The position numbers and the translations under genes were made by a program. A stretch of 49,528 bases of DNA from the NCBI GenBank assembly GCA_035371485.1, contig DAOOWV010000005.1, positions 1 through 49,528 of the forward strand, read 5' to 3'. This DNA is from DAOOWV01 sp035371485. Its GTDB lineage: Bacteria > Patescibacteriota > Dojkabacteria > JAFGLO01. The notes beneath the pieces were generated by a model. It was not told the origin of the DNA, did not search any database, and saw only the letters and a list, made by a program, of their open reading frames with translations. Below, one piece after another: positions 8,296 to 16,600 of this stretch (positions within the stretch are counted from its first letter, which is position 1; every line of letters starts with the position of its first letter).

Positions 8296-10057
8296 TGATT
8301 TCCTGGAGGGTTGTTATATCTGTAACGTTCTTGTCGGCTCTGTCAAATTGGATTAATCTTGGAAATCTTAAACTTAAACCACTTGAATGATTTTCACTTC
8401 TACTTATTTCATCTGCTTCAACAACGCAGACAACCTCAGGCTCAACCAATACGTCAGGTTTCAAATCTTTTGGAATCTTTACGAATTTTGGGCTTTTGTT
8501 GACTTTAATCTTATCTAGTCTTGTTTTAATTTGTTGTAATTGTTGGTCAGTAATACCTGTTCCTACCTTTGCTATTGTTAATATCTCTTTTTCGTCAGGA
8601 CTTTTTAATATTCCTGTTAGTAATGTTCCAATTCCAAACTTATTTCTTCTCCCTGTTCCGAGATAATAGCCGAGTACAACAACATCAAGAGTATCAGCAA
8701 ATTGTTTGTTTATACTTTTTTTTAATTTAATCCACTCAAAGTTTCTAACTCCTGGTTGATATTCACCTGATGGGTTTTTTGCAATCAATCCCTCGAAGCC
8801 TTTGTTTACATATTCAGTAAATAAACGGTCAATTTCTTTTGTACTATTAACTAGTGTAGTTGGCGCTTTTCCAATAATCTGGTTATTATTAAAATCGATG
8901 AGTTTATCAATAAGACTTAGTCTTTTTATTGTATTTTTGCGAATTACTGATCCGTTGTGATATATACAATCAAATACAAAACATTTTATAGGGATCTCCT
9001 TTTGAGTCGATGTAATATCATGTTTTCTTTTTCGTTTTATTGTCTCTTGGAAATTAAGAAATTTTCCATCTGAATTGATACCGATTATTTCGCTATCAAA
9101 TACTCCATTTTGAATTTTACTTTTTAAAATCTGGGTAACGAGGTCTGGAAACATGTGCGTTATTTCTTCAAGATTGCGTGAAAAAAGCTTAACCTGCCTT
9201 GTCGAAACTGGTTTGGAAACAAAAAGAGAAGTATTGTTTTCATGTGAAAAGTACTTTCTCCATATAGGTTTTACAGTTCTTTTATCAGGTTTGTCCGTAA
9301 AAATATGTATCTGACATCGTAAGCCATCATATTTGGGTTGAATGTAAACTTGATTGTATCTTTTAATAATTTCATCACTATTTTTTGCTCTTTCAACTAA
9401 TTGCGAACTTACGGGAACACCTAGCTGAACATCGATTGTTTTAATATCTGTAATATCGTTTTGCTTAATAACCTGGATAACGTATCCAATATCAGAGCAT
9501 GCCCCTAGCGCATAATCAAGATCTGTACTAAAGTTGAGATATTTTTTCTTATAGGCTGATAAAATTGTTCTTTCAGTACACCCTAATCTCATTTTGCCAC
9601 ACACAAGTCTAGCAATATATTTTTGTTCCTTGGTAGAAGTATTCTTAAATAGCTCCTTAAGTTTATCGATTTTATATGCAACTGATCCACTACCACTAAT
9701 CTGTGCAATATCCCAAAGTTTTTGATAAATTTCCGTAATTGACAATGAGCTGGATTGATTTTGGGAACCTATTTTTTCGATAACTGTACCAATATCCCCT
9801 ACTTCAGAATATATTTTTTCAACATCATATTTAGGATTGAGTGATTGAATTGCCTTTATTACACCTCGAATGGACATATTAAACTCGGTTGTTACAAACA
9901 TAGGAGAGATCCTCTCAATAAGCATATAACAAACAATTCCTGCTTCTTCGGGAGTTAATAAATCTATAAAATCTCTTATGCACTCTTCCATTTTGAGTCT
10001 TGAAGCAGTGTTTTCAATTTTTTCAAAAAAGGATGCAACCGATGTAAAGTAGCTCAT
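8282..10057 (-). CDS. ATP-dependent DNA ligase
   Basis: 591 residues: an N-terminal DNA-binding domain (about 1-200), a nucleotidyltransferase domain with the adenylation motif PKYDGLR (K242), and an OB-fold domain ending in SLRFPR. This is the LigB/archaeal-like replicative class, using ATP rather than the NAD+ of bacterial LigA. Motif IV (EGLIAKN) and motif V (WIKLKK) are also visible. It overlaps murJ by 4 nt (ATGA type), suggesting coupled expression, and converges with the HAD gene. Whether the genome also carries LigA cannot be told here. Confidence 0.92.
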   Translation of the reverse strand: MSYFTSVASFFEKIENTASRLKMEECIRDFIDLLTPEEAGIVCYMLIERISPMFVTTEFNMSIRGVIKAIQSLNPKYDVEKIYSEVGDIGTVIEKIGSQNQSSSLSITEIYQKLWDIAQISGSGSVAYKIDKLKELFKNTSTKEQKYIARLVCGKMRLGCTERTILSAYKKKYLNFSTDLDYALGACSDIGYVIQVIKQNDITDIKTIDVQLGVPVSSQLVERAKNSDEIIKRYNQVYIQPKYDGLRCQIHIFTDKPDKRTVKPIWRKYFSHENNTSLFVSKPVSTRQVKLFSRNLEEITHMFPDLVTQILKSKIQNGVFDSEIIGINSDGKFLNFQETIKRKRKHDITSTQKEIPIKCFVFDCIYHNGSVIRKNTIKRLSLIDKLIDFNNNQIIGKAPTTLVNSTKEIDRLFTEYVNKGFEGLIAKNPSGEYQPGVRNFEWIKLKKSINKQFADTLDVVVLGYYLGTGRRNKFGIGTLLTGILKSPDEKEILTIAKVGTGITDQQLQQIKTRLDKIKVNKSPKFVKIPKDLKPDVLVEPEVVCVVEADEISRSENHSSGLSLRFPRLIQFDRADKNVTDITTLQEITKAN

Positions 10058-11808
10058 TTGCGGTATTCCTTAAATATGAGATAGAATCTGTTAAAATACT
10101 TCTTGAGAGTGGTGAAAATGTCTTTTAGTGACTGATCTTTTAGAAGAGCCAATGTTAATAGGTAAATAATAATACCAACTACACAATTTACTATTATAAT
10201 TAATAATGTATCAAGAGTTCTTTCGGTATCAAGAATAATTGTTGGAACCAACTTGAAAACATAGAGGAAAATAGTCATAACAATTCCAGCGATAATTTTC
10301 TTTATGACTTCTCTTGTTAAAAAGCGAATTGGAATTCGTATTCTTTTTCTTACCAATAAAGTTAATAGTACAAATTCAGTAACTAATGCTAAACTGATCG
10401 AAAGAGTAATACCTCCTACTGCAGAATATGAAGTACCTCTCGTAGTTAACAATCTGAAGATTGTTGAAGGAAGATCGTAGATTTGTTCTTTAGTTAGGTT
10501 GATAATCGCATCTTTAAACCTGTCAATACCTGGGTAATTGCTCCAAAGATTTGAAAGTAATATGTTACCGACAATGACTTGAATAGTTGCAATAATTGAT
10601 ACCACTAGTGGAGTTATTGTGTCGTCAATTGCATAGTAAACTCTTAAAATTACTGGTTTCAGTGAACTAAATACAATTGCGATTGCAAAAAGTGCTAGTG
10701 CCCACGAAGTAATTACAATATCTTCCCAATCAAATAAACCTGTACTTAGGAATACCCTAACAATTGGAAAACGCAATATCAAAATAATCGCTGAAATAGG
10801 AATAGTTGAAAATAGTATAAAATTTAATGCTCTAGAAACAATCTCACTTATTTTTTCTTTATTGCCATCTTGAGCAAGTGAAGTTATTTTAGGGAATAAA
10901 GCTTGAGAAAGTGAATGTCCAATTATTCCTGCTGGAATAACATAAAGTTGTGATGCATAAGTAAAAGCACTATAGGCTCCCCCACCCAACTGTAAGCATA
11001 TTTGAATTGCATGGAATTTTGGAATATATTCGTTTATTAGTGTAAATATTCTTGGCGTTGATTGTTTAAACAGATACTTAATCTGTGGACCAAATAGTGG
11101 TTTGGGAAATATAAAACTATAATTAATTGCTTTCAATCCAGGAATTTGTATTAACAAGTGTGCGATTGTTCCGATTATTGTTCCATAAACCATACCCATG
11201 ATTGGTGTTGCTGTTCCATGATTTCCAAACTGTGCATAAACGATTATTCCAACAATTGTTCCTATTGTGTGGAGAGGCATTGATAGTGATGATATAAAAA
11301 ATCTTCTTTTTACTTGTAAACCAGCCATTATTACTGTACTCAGGCTAAGTATTAATGGTGATATAGCTAATAACCTAGTAAATTTTGTCATCATATCTGG
11401 ATTATATAGCTTTGGATTCTCCAATGATCTTATATAGATATCAGTTATTTGAGGAGCAAGAAGTATTAATAGAATAGTAACTGCTGCAAACAAAAGTGAA
11501 AAAAATACTAGAATTCTACTGAACGTTTCATTAAATTTTTCCCTGTCTTGATTTGATTTTTTTGCCAGCAATGGAATCATTGCGGATGAGAACATGCCAG
11601 CAGATAACGCTGTAAAAAGGGCGTCCGGAATTGTATTTGCTATCCAAAATGTATCAAGATCAGTTGAAGTTCCGAAGTAATGAGCTACTATACGTATTTT
11701 AAAGAAAGCAATTATTTTGGTTATTATAATAATTGCTGTTATAACGAAGGTTGCTGACGATACAGATGTCTGTTTATTTGTAATAAGTTTAAAAATGTTT
11801 GTTTTCAT
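10054..11808 (-). CDS. murJ: MurJ/MviN lipid II flippase
   Basis: 584 residues with about 14 hydrophobic segments and the MviN signature near the N terminus (YFGTSTDLDTFWIA), followed by AMIPLLAK. The protein flips lipid II across the membrane in peptidoglycan synthesis. It belongs to the MOP exporter superfamily; the N-terminal motif and length favour MurJ over polysaccharide flippases of the Wzx type. The gene lies first in a leftward pair with DNA ligase and is divergent from the DivIC-like gene, which also fits a role in wall growth and division. Confidence 0.88.
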   Translation of the reverse strand: MKTNIFKLITNKQTSVSSATFVITAIIIITKIIAFFKIRIVAHYFGTSTDLDTFWIANTIPDALFTALSAGMFSSAMIPLLAKKSNQDREKFNETFSRILVFFSLLFAAVTILLILLAPQITDIYIRSLENPKLYNPDMMTKFTRLLAISPLILSLSTVIMAGLQVKRRFFISSLSMPLHTIGTIVGIIVYAQFGNHGTATPIMGMVYGTIIGTIAHLLIQIPGLKAINYSFIFPKPLFGPQIKYLFKQSTPRIFTLINEYIPKFHAIQICLQLGGGAYSAFTYASQLYVIPAGIIGHSLSQALFPKITSLAQDGNKEKISEIVSRALNFILFSTIPISAIILILRFPIVRVFLSTGLFDWEDIVITSWALALFAIAIVFSSLKPVILRVYYAIDDTITPLVVSIIATIQVIVGNILLSNLWSNYPGIDRFKDAIINLTKEQIYDLPSTIFRLLTTRGTSYSAVGGITLSISLALVTEFVLLTLLVRKRIRIPIRFLTREVIKKIIAGIVMTIFLYVFKLVPTIILDTERTLDTLLIIIVNCVVGIIIYLLTLALLKDQSLKDIFTTLKKYFNRFYLIFKEYRK

Positions 11809-11816
11809 CGTAATTT

Positions 11817-11844
11817 TTAAGAATGACCACCCTACCCTTCTTAA
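11817..11844. repeat. Inverted repeat in the murJ / divIC-like divergent region
   Basis: TTAAGAA at 11817-11823 and TTCTTAA at 11838-11844 form a perfect 7-bp inverted repeat with a 14-nt C-rich spacer, about 10 nt before the murJ start on the other strand. It may be an operator or a hairpin in the murJ leader. Nothing else distinct is visible in the 158-bp gap except the rightward promoter. Confidence 0.35.
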
Positions 11845-11929
11845 GTGGGGTACAATTTACGTTAATTCTTTATCTTTCTGTAATATGATATCTTAATAAG
11901 ATGAAATTATCAAATTCAAGGTAATGAAG

Positions 11930-11959
11930 TTGCAGAAATCATATCAAATAATGTATCAT
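11930..11959 (+). promoter_or_regulatory. Promoter TTGCAG-18-TATCAT, predicted leaderless
   Basis: TTGCAG (11930-11935) and TATCAT (11954-11959) are 18 nt apart. The predicted start point is within a base or two of the ATG at 11967, so the transcript should have no leader. Confidence 0.5.
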
Positions 11960-11966
11960 AAAGATT

Positions 11967-12344
11967 ATGAATCTATCAAAATTATTAATAATTGCGTTTA
12001 TTGTTGCTATCTGTTCATTTTTTCTTTATAAATCATACCTTACAGTAAAAGATTTGAATGCAAGAAAAGTACAAAGAAATCAAATTGAACGAGATATTGA
12101 AGACGAACGCTTTGATTACTTGATTATTATGCTTCAAGAAAAAGAAATTGTTGAAAATACTGACGCTTTTATTGAAATGGAAGCAAGATTGAGATTGAAG
12201 TATGCTAAGGCAGATGAAACCGTTGTTTATTATGGCAATGAGTTTGACTCAGAATATTGGGACTTTGCTTCAGATCTTAATTATGAAGAGCCTGTGATTG
12301 AAAATATTGAGCTGTGGAAAGGCGTTTTATTAGGAAATAAATAA
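11967..12344 (+). CDS. DivIC/FtsB-like septum formation initiator protein
   Basis: 125 residues: a very short cytoplasmic tail, one membrane helix (about 5-22), a charged coiled coil (about 25-60), then EMEARLRLKYAKADETVVYY, which matches the conserved C-terminal end of FtsB/DivIC proteins. Such proteins form the FtsQ-FtsB-FtsL (DivIB-DivIC-FtsL) divisome complex. The final ~40 acidic residues are unlike the family average. Closeness to murJ fits a cell-wall/division role. The call depends on topology and the short motif. Confidence 0.6.
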   Translation: MNLSKLLIIAFIVAICSFFLYKSYLTVKDLNARKVQRNQIERDIEDERFDYLIIMLQEKEIVENTDAFIEMEARLRLKYAKADETVVYYGNEFDSEYWDFASDLNYEEPVIENIELWKGVLLGNK

Positions 12345-12374
12345 AAAGTGAAGTTTTAATGGGTTTACTTTTTT
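12343..12374 (+). terminator. Rho-independent-like terminator after the divIC-like gene
   Basis: AAAAAGTGAA (12343-12352) pairs with TTTACTTTTT (12364-12373) with one G-U pair around an 11-nt loop. The 3' arm is itself a T run. The hairpin begins at the last base of the gene's TAA codon (12342-12344). Confidence 0.5.
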
Positions 12375-12439
12375 AAAACTGATTGTTAACTACTAGTTGA
12401 TTCCAATCTATTAAATTATGTAAAAGGAATGTTTACATT

Positions 12440-13018
12440 GTGAAAATACTTTTATACAGTTTTTATAATCGTTGGAGTATAAGTTGCAGGTCGGTTTATG
12501 AATTTTGTTATAGTAAAAACCATTTGTCTAATAATCAAAATTTAAACAACGTTAGTGGAAAACGTGAGAATAATATAATGAATAAAACTCCTGATTTTGA
12601 TGTGGAAATAATTAAGTTTTATTATGGAAAATTTTCATCGTTAAAACGCTTGTTGATTGATTCCGACTTTGATTATATTTTTGGGGTAGGTAATGGACGA
12701 AAAAACGCCAGATTCTATAAAGTTGAATTATGTTTTATCAATAAATATGGTTCAAAACCAATAATTCCCAAATATCCAATTACTCAGGTTTGGAATTCAA
12801 CTTGGGAAATTAAAATCCCCAATGAATTATTGGATTCAGTCATATATTCTAATTCAATAACCACAGGTCCTTGCAATAGAAGTGTTGTAAATATTTTAGA
12901 GATAATTCGATTAAACCAATTAAAATGAAAAGTTGGATTCATACATTTGAGAAAAGATGAACTTTCAAATATTAAAGTGATTATTGAGTCAATTATACTC
13001 GATAATATTATCTTGTAA
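12440..13018 (+). pseudogene. Pyrrolidone-carboxypeptidase-like (C15) gene interrupted by an in-frame TGA
   Basis: A GTG-started frame codes for 162 residues and stops at TGA 12926-12928; the same frame then continues to TAA at 13016-13018. The N terminus MKILLYSF resembles MKILVTGF of Pcp enzymes, which remove N-terminal pyroglutamate. Catalytic residues align: E96 in FYKVELCFIN, C145 in TGPCNRS, and H169 in VGFIHL, but the histidine lies after the TGA. The Cys-to-His spacing of 24 equals that of classical Pcp (C144/H168), and the joined length of 192 codons is near the family's 200-215. So one nonsense codon splits a recognisable gene. An ATG at 12578 would give only a fragment. The last 11 nt overlap the convergent peptidase gene. 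Confidence 0.6.
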
Positions 13019-13640
13019 TAATTATTTCTTCACCTAAAGTTGCAATTTTATTGTCAGTTACTGTTATGGCATCCCCATCTCTTAGTAATCTAAGTTCTCC
13101 ATTACTTTTCCTCCAATTACTCTCAATTTGTGGTAATAATTCTTCTTTGTAATGAGGATATATTTCAAAGTCAATTAACCCTAATCCTGGTATTAAACTT
13201 GCACCGTATTCTTCTTCTCCAATTAACCATTCTGCAACATTTTGGGTATATGAACAAATCATACTTCCGGCACTCGAACCAACATAAATCTTGCCTTGTT
13301 CAAGATATTGAGGGATTACCTTTTCTAATTGACATCGTCGTATCCAATACAGCAGATATCCAGCCATTCCTTCAGCAAACCAAATAATATCTGCTCGGTC
13401 AATCGATCTCCTAATATCGGTTAAAAAATATAATTCAAGTTCCACTATTTCAATTTTAAACCCTAGGGACTTCACAACTTTTAAAGAGTCACTCTTCTTC
13501 CAAGAACCATATGTTTCTCCATTTAAAGCAGTTGGAATATATGCAACACTCAGATTATTAAAATCTTGTCCAATATAATCTCTCAAGTGTTTAATTGTTG
13601 TGGGGTGTTTTGCCTGTGAAGCCAAAAACATTCTTTTCAT
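13008..13640 (-). CDS. Peptidase E-like (S51 family) protein
   Basis: 210 residues with the S51 nucleophile elbow GSSAGSM (Ser near residue 119), preceded by IWFAEGMAGYLLYWI where family members have the G.N.F region. A later EIYPHY matches the histidine-containing block. S51 enzymes include aspartyl dipeptidase PepE and cyanophycinase; the short length suits PepE-like proteins. The gene stands alone and converges on the Pcp-like gene, so two exopeptidase-type genes sit together. Substrate is uncertain. Confidence 0.75.
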   Translation of the reverse strand: MKRMFLASQAKHPTTIKHLRDYIGQDFNNLSVAYIPTALNGETYGSWKKSDSLKVVKSLGFKIEIVELELYFLTDIRRSIDRADIIWFAEGMAGYLLYWIRRCQLEKVIPQYLEQGKIYVGSSAGSMICSYTQNVAEWLIGEEEYGASLIPGLGLIDFEIYPHYKEELLPQIESNWRKSNGELRLLRDGDAITVTDNKIATLGEEIIITR

Positions 13641-13797
13641 GATAAGAAAGAGTATAAAATTTATTGATACGCTTTAATACATTTTATCAATTCAATCGTT
13701 TTTAATCAAATTAATTTCTATACACGATAGTTTATTTTATCTCTTTGTAAACATATAGATAACAAAATATTAGATTTATAATAATATTGGAGAACTT

Positions 13798-13815
13798 TGT
13801 ACCTGCATGGACTTG
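13798..13815 (-). repeat. Partial copy of the tRNA-Ile 3' end
   Basis: These 18 bases repeat 13907-13924 with one mismatch. They correspond to the discriminator base, the 3' acceptor strand, the 3' T-stem strand and most of the T loop of the neighbouring tRNA, in the same orientation 109 bp further downstream. Between copy and gene lie a small hairpin (TCCACC-TTT-GGTGGA around 13850-13864) and AAAGCGGGGG at 13892-13901, an exact 10-bp inverse of CCCCCGCTTT inside the tRNA gene. 13641-13797 shows nothing else. Confidence 0.6.
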
Positions 13816-13906
13816 TTGAATACAATGATTACTAGAGAATGAAATCCACCTTTGGTGGAAACTATGGACCAGTATAGGAAGAGTTTTGACAAAAGCGGGG
13901 GAAATA

Positions 13907-13980
13907 TGCACCTGCATGGACTTGAACCATGGACCCCCGCTTTATAAGAACGGTGCTCTAACCAACTGAGCTACAGGTGC
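13907..13980 (-). tRNA. tRNA-Ile, anticodon UAU
   Basis: A complete 74-nt cloverleaf: acceptor GCACCTG/CAGGTGC (7 perfect pairs), D stem GCTC/GAGC, anticodon stem CCGTT/AGCGG with loop CTTATAA (anticodon TAT at positions 34-36), variable loop GGGTC, T stem CATGG/CCATG with loop TTCAAGT, discriminator A. CCA is not encoded. The UAU anticodon reads AUA directly; most bacteria instead read AUA with a CAU tRNA modified to lysidine. Confidence 0.93.
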
Positions 13981-14040
13981 AATATAAATTGTAAGTAAGA
14001 AGTTTATCTTTAGAGTGATTATACAATAGTATAAAAACAC

Positions 14041-14183
14041 GAGCAAGTGCATTATCGCAGTTGCGTCTGCCTGTATTACCTTAAAATAAGGTACAGTATA
14101 CAGGTGAGCGTCAAAATAAGCATGATGAATTCAAGTCATCATACGTTGACGAGAAGGGTGCATCCATGCATTGTCACTAGCAC
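14041..14183. other. Strongly self-complementary intergenic segment, possible structured RNA
   Basis: Between ksgA and tRNA-Ile lie two nested stem-loops. Stem A: CCTGTAT (14070-14076) with ATACAGG (14098-14104), enclosing TACCTTA (14077-14083) with TAAGGTA (14087-14093) and a 3-nt loop. Stem B: CGTCAA (14109-14114) with TTGACG (14146-14151), enclosing ATGATGA (14122-14128) with TCATCAT (14136-14142) and a 7-nt loop. TGCAT (14048-14052) can pair with ATGCA (14166-14170) and GTGC (14047-14050) with GCAC (14180-14183) as a closing element. No open frame is convincing and no known RNA family is recognised. Strand is undetermined; the flanking genes are leftward. Confidence 0.5.
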
Positions 14184-14194
14184 ATAGATGAGCT

Positions 14195-14995
14195 TCATTC
14201 CCATATTTTAATAAGTTGCTCTATTGTTAGCTCCTCAACTCTCTTCTCAGATAATTTTAAGTTGTCAATGTTAACAGTAAATTTTTCGAGATTAGAAGCA
14301 TCTTTTTTATATGCCATTTTAATTGAGTTCTTAATGGTTTTTCGTTTATAGCCATAAAGATTTTTAACAAATTTCAAGAACTTAATTTGCTCTTCAGTCC
14401 CGTTAATGAATGAACTTGTTTTTTCAATTTTGATTACTGCGCTATTAACTCTTGGTTTGGGGGTAAATGCTGATGGTGGAACATCGAATAAATATTCGCA
14501 TTTTCCCACTAATTCAATTACTCTACTAAGAAAATTTGCATTTGGTGGGGTAGAGCAATAATCTTGGGCTACTTCTTTTTGAATTATAAAGACTCCTGTA
14601 TTGAACCATTTATGTTGAAATAAAAGTTGAAATAAAATCTTTTTTGAAACGTTATAAGGCAGTGATGAAAAACAAACAGTATTTTGACCATTTCCCAGTG
14701 AATTACTGTCGATATCAAGAAAATCGCTATTTAGGATCTTAAGGTTTTTAAGATTTTTATTATCTTTTTCGTTTATCCAAAAGTTTGAAAAAGAATCATC
14801 TTTTTCAATTATTGTAACTGATTTGTATTTCTTTATAAAAGAGTAGGTTAGGGCACCTTTACCAGGTCCAATTTCAATTATATGATCTGCATTTATACTC
14901 GATAAAGTACTAATAATGCGGTTTATAATACTTTTATCTCTTAGGAAATTTTGTCCAAGTGATTTTTTAGGTTGGTGATTAAACATTAAGTTCAT
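14195..14995 (-). CDS. ksgA: 16S rRNA dimethyladenosine transferase KsgA/RsmA
   Basis: Dimethylates the two adjacent adenines of the 16S 3' hairpin using SAM. Motifs in order: KKSLGQNFL, the SAM-binding IEIGPGKGALT, acidic loop IIEKDD, LNSDFLDI, and the catalytic SSLPYNVSKK (usual form N-L-P-Y). PPSAFTPKPRVNSAV near the C-terminal domain is typical. 266 aa is normal. I list the ATG at 14995 (17-nt overlap with the upstream methyltransferase); an ATG at 14986 would shorten the overlap to 8 nt and is equally possible. Confidence 0.93.
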   Translation of the reverse strand: MNLMFNHQPKKSLGQNFLRDKSIINRIISTLSSINADHIIEIGPGKGALTYSFIKKYKSVTIIEKDDSFSNFWINEKDNKNLKNLKILNSDFLDIDSNSLGNGQNTVCFSSLPYNVSKKILFQLLFQHKWFNTGVFIIQKEVAQDYCSTPPNANFLSRVIELVGKCEYLFDVPPSAFTPKPRVNSAVIKIEKTSSFINGTEEQIKFLKFVKNLYGYKRKTIKNSIKMAYKKDASNLEKFTVNIDNLKLSEKRVEELTIEQLIKIWE

Positions 14996-15944
14996 CTATT
15001 TTTGGATATCGTAAATCGTAAATACCATCAATAATTGGGAATTCCTCTTTACATTCCTCATTAATACATACAATTTTTTTATTTTCTTTATCAATATTTA
15101 TTTCACCGCCACATTTAGGACAAATTAATATGTCATCTATAGTTATTGGAGCTAGAGGATTAGTTTCAGATTCTTTTTTCGATAATTGTAGAAAAATACT
15201 TGGTGCAAATTCGTGAAATGGAAGTGCCTGTATTATTTTTTCAAAAGACAGTAATATTTTATGTGAAAAATGTCTCTTGAAAAAACCTTGTCTAAAGTAT
15301 GATGCACCTGTCTTTTTATTTATGTCTAATCCGTGTCTCTTTAATAACTGATAAACAAAATTGGGCTTGTATCCGAGAAATACACCCGTTTGTCCCTCTT
15401 TCAAGCCTTCTTTGGTTCCGTCTGATGGAATCCTACTAACCTCTTGGTTTATATAATCTCTAAATTTTCTATTAAATAAAGCTTTTATTCTGTTTTTAAT
15501 ATGAAGTTTATTAGGTATTTCGAGAACAAATTTACTTTTGGCTGTTAATACACGGAATATTTCATTAATAGCCGTATCTTGTTCTTCAATGTGATGTAAG
15601 ACTCTAATCATTTGTCCACCATTTATCGAGTTGTTTTTGAAAGGAAGATGATAAATATTTGCGGCAATCAGTTTTAGTGAAGCCTTGTTTCCCCACAAAG
15701 ACTGAGCTTTTTTTAACCCAATCATTGAGTAGTCAACAATTATTTGTTGTTTGGATATATTCTCGTAGGTGGGAAATAATCGGCCATAAGAACCTCCAAG
15801 ATCTATGAAAATTGAAATAGGTTCAGATTGTCCCCAAATCTTATTAAGTACCTGAATTTCTACAGAATGCTCATATTTCCTATCATTCCAGAAGTTTGAG
15901 TAATCGTAGTCCGACAGATCATAAGCTGAAATTTTAGGTTCCAT
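14979..15944 (-). CDS. SAM-dependent methyltransferase with Trm112-like zinc ribbon
   Basis: 321 residues. An N-terminal class I methyltransferase fold shows motif I (IDLGGSYGRLF), an acidic strand end (IIVDYS) and a motif IV-like MIRVLHHIEE. The C-terminal ~50 residues carry CPKCGGEI and VCINEECKEEFPIIDGIYDLR, a four-cysteine Trm112-type zinc ribbon, here at the C terminus of the enzyme. The target cannot be read; such proteins often modify quinones, glycans or RNA. It lies between rplY and ksgA on the same strand, 4 nt from rplY, so a ribosome or RNA role is plausible but unproven. Confidence 0.75.
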   Translation of the reverse strand: MEPKISAYDLSDYDYSNFWNDRKYEHSVEIQVLNKIWGQSEPISIFIDLGGSYGRLFPTYENISKQQIIVDYSMIGLKKAQSLWGNKASLKLIAANIYHLPFKNNSINGGQMIRVLHHIEEQDTAINEIFRVLTAKSKFVLEIPNKLHIKNRIKALFNRKFRDYINQEVSRIPSDGTKEGLKEGQTGVFLGYKPNFVYQLLKRHGLDINKKTGASYFRQGFFKRHFSHKILLSFEKIIQALPFHEFAPSIFLQLSKKESETNPLAPITIDDILICPKCGGEINIDKENKKIVCINEECKEEFPIIDGIYDLRYPKIDELNV

Positions 15945-15948
15945 GTTT

Positions 15949-16581
15949 TTATTGTTGTGCTGTTTCTGTTTCTGCTTCTGCTTCCTTTTCTTCTTCTTCC
16001 TCAGTCTCAGCTTCCTGGGTTACCTTCTGGAATGTAGCAATAGTAACTATTGTTCTTTTGGTTTCTGTAGCGTTTACTGGTTTCACACCCTCTGGCAACT
16101 CTATGTCCTCAACGGCAATGTTATCTCCTACTTTTTTTAATACTGAAACATCGATTTCAATTTGAGGAATAATATCTTCTGGTTTTGCCTTTAGTTTTAT
16201 GTAGTCTAAAGCTTGCATTATGACACCCCAACCATTTTTTACTGCAATTGATACTCCATGTAATTTTACTGGAACATCAAAAACTATTGGATGTCCTTTT
16301 TCTGCAATGAGTAAGTCAATATGAATCACTTCTTCAGTTAAAACATCCTTTTGTATTTCTTTAACTACTACCGGAAAGGTTTCCTTTTCAATGGTTATCT
16401 CAAATGGAGTCGCAACATTATCTTTTTGTAAAATTGCTTTTAGTGTTTCCTTATCAATTGAAACAGGAATAGATTCATGTTTATATCCGTAAATTATTCC
16501 TGGAGTGAGATTTTCTTTTCTTAGTTTTTTACATTTTTTTCCAGAGAGTTCTCTCTTCTGTACTGTAAGTTTTGTTTCCAT
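15949..16581 (-). CDS. rplY: 50S ribosomal protein bL25 (Ctc form)
   Basis: The N-terminal ~90 residues are the 5S rRNA-binding L25 domain (LTPGIIYGYKHESIPVSI), followed by the TL5/CTC beta domain and a Glu/Ala-rich acidic tail of about 20 residues. 210 aa fits the long CTC form. It heads the leftward group with the methyltransferase and ksgA, and is divergent from rpmH. The acidic tail comes from a low-complexity CT-rich stretch at 15955-16005. Confidence 0.92.
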   Translation of the reverse strand: METKLTVQKRELSGKKCKKLRKENLTPGIIYGYKHESIPVSIDKETLKAILQKDNVATPFEITIEKETFPVVVKEIQKDVLTEEVIHIDLLIAEKGHPIVFDVPVKLHGVSIAVKNGWGVIMQALDYIKLKAKPEDIIPQIEIDVSVLKKVGDNIAVEDIELPEGVKPVNATETKRTIVTIATFQKVTQEAETEEEEEKEAEAETETAQQ

Positions 16582-16600
16582 CAGGTAAGATAAAGTTTTA

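Noticed and set aside
12926..12928. In-frame TGA as sign of UGA-glycine recoding (code 25)
   Set aside because: Many intact genes end at TGA with family-appropriate lengths (rnpA, lepA, khpB), so UGA is a stop in this genome.
14041..14183. Group I intron or known ribozyme next to tRNA-Ile
   Set aside because: No group I core elements were found, no hammerhead CTGATGA...GAAA core is present, and both flanking genes are uninterrupted.
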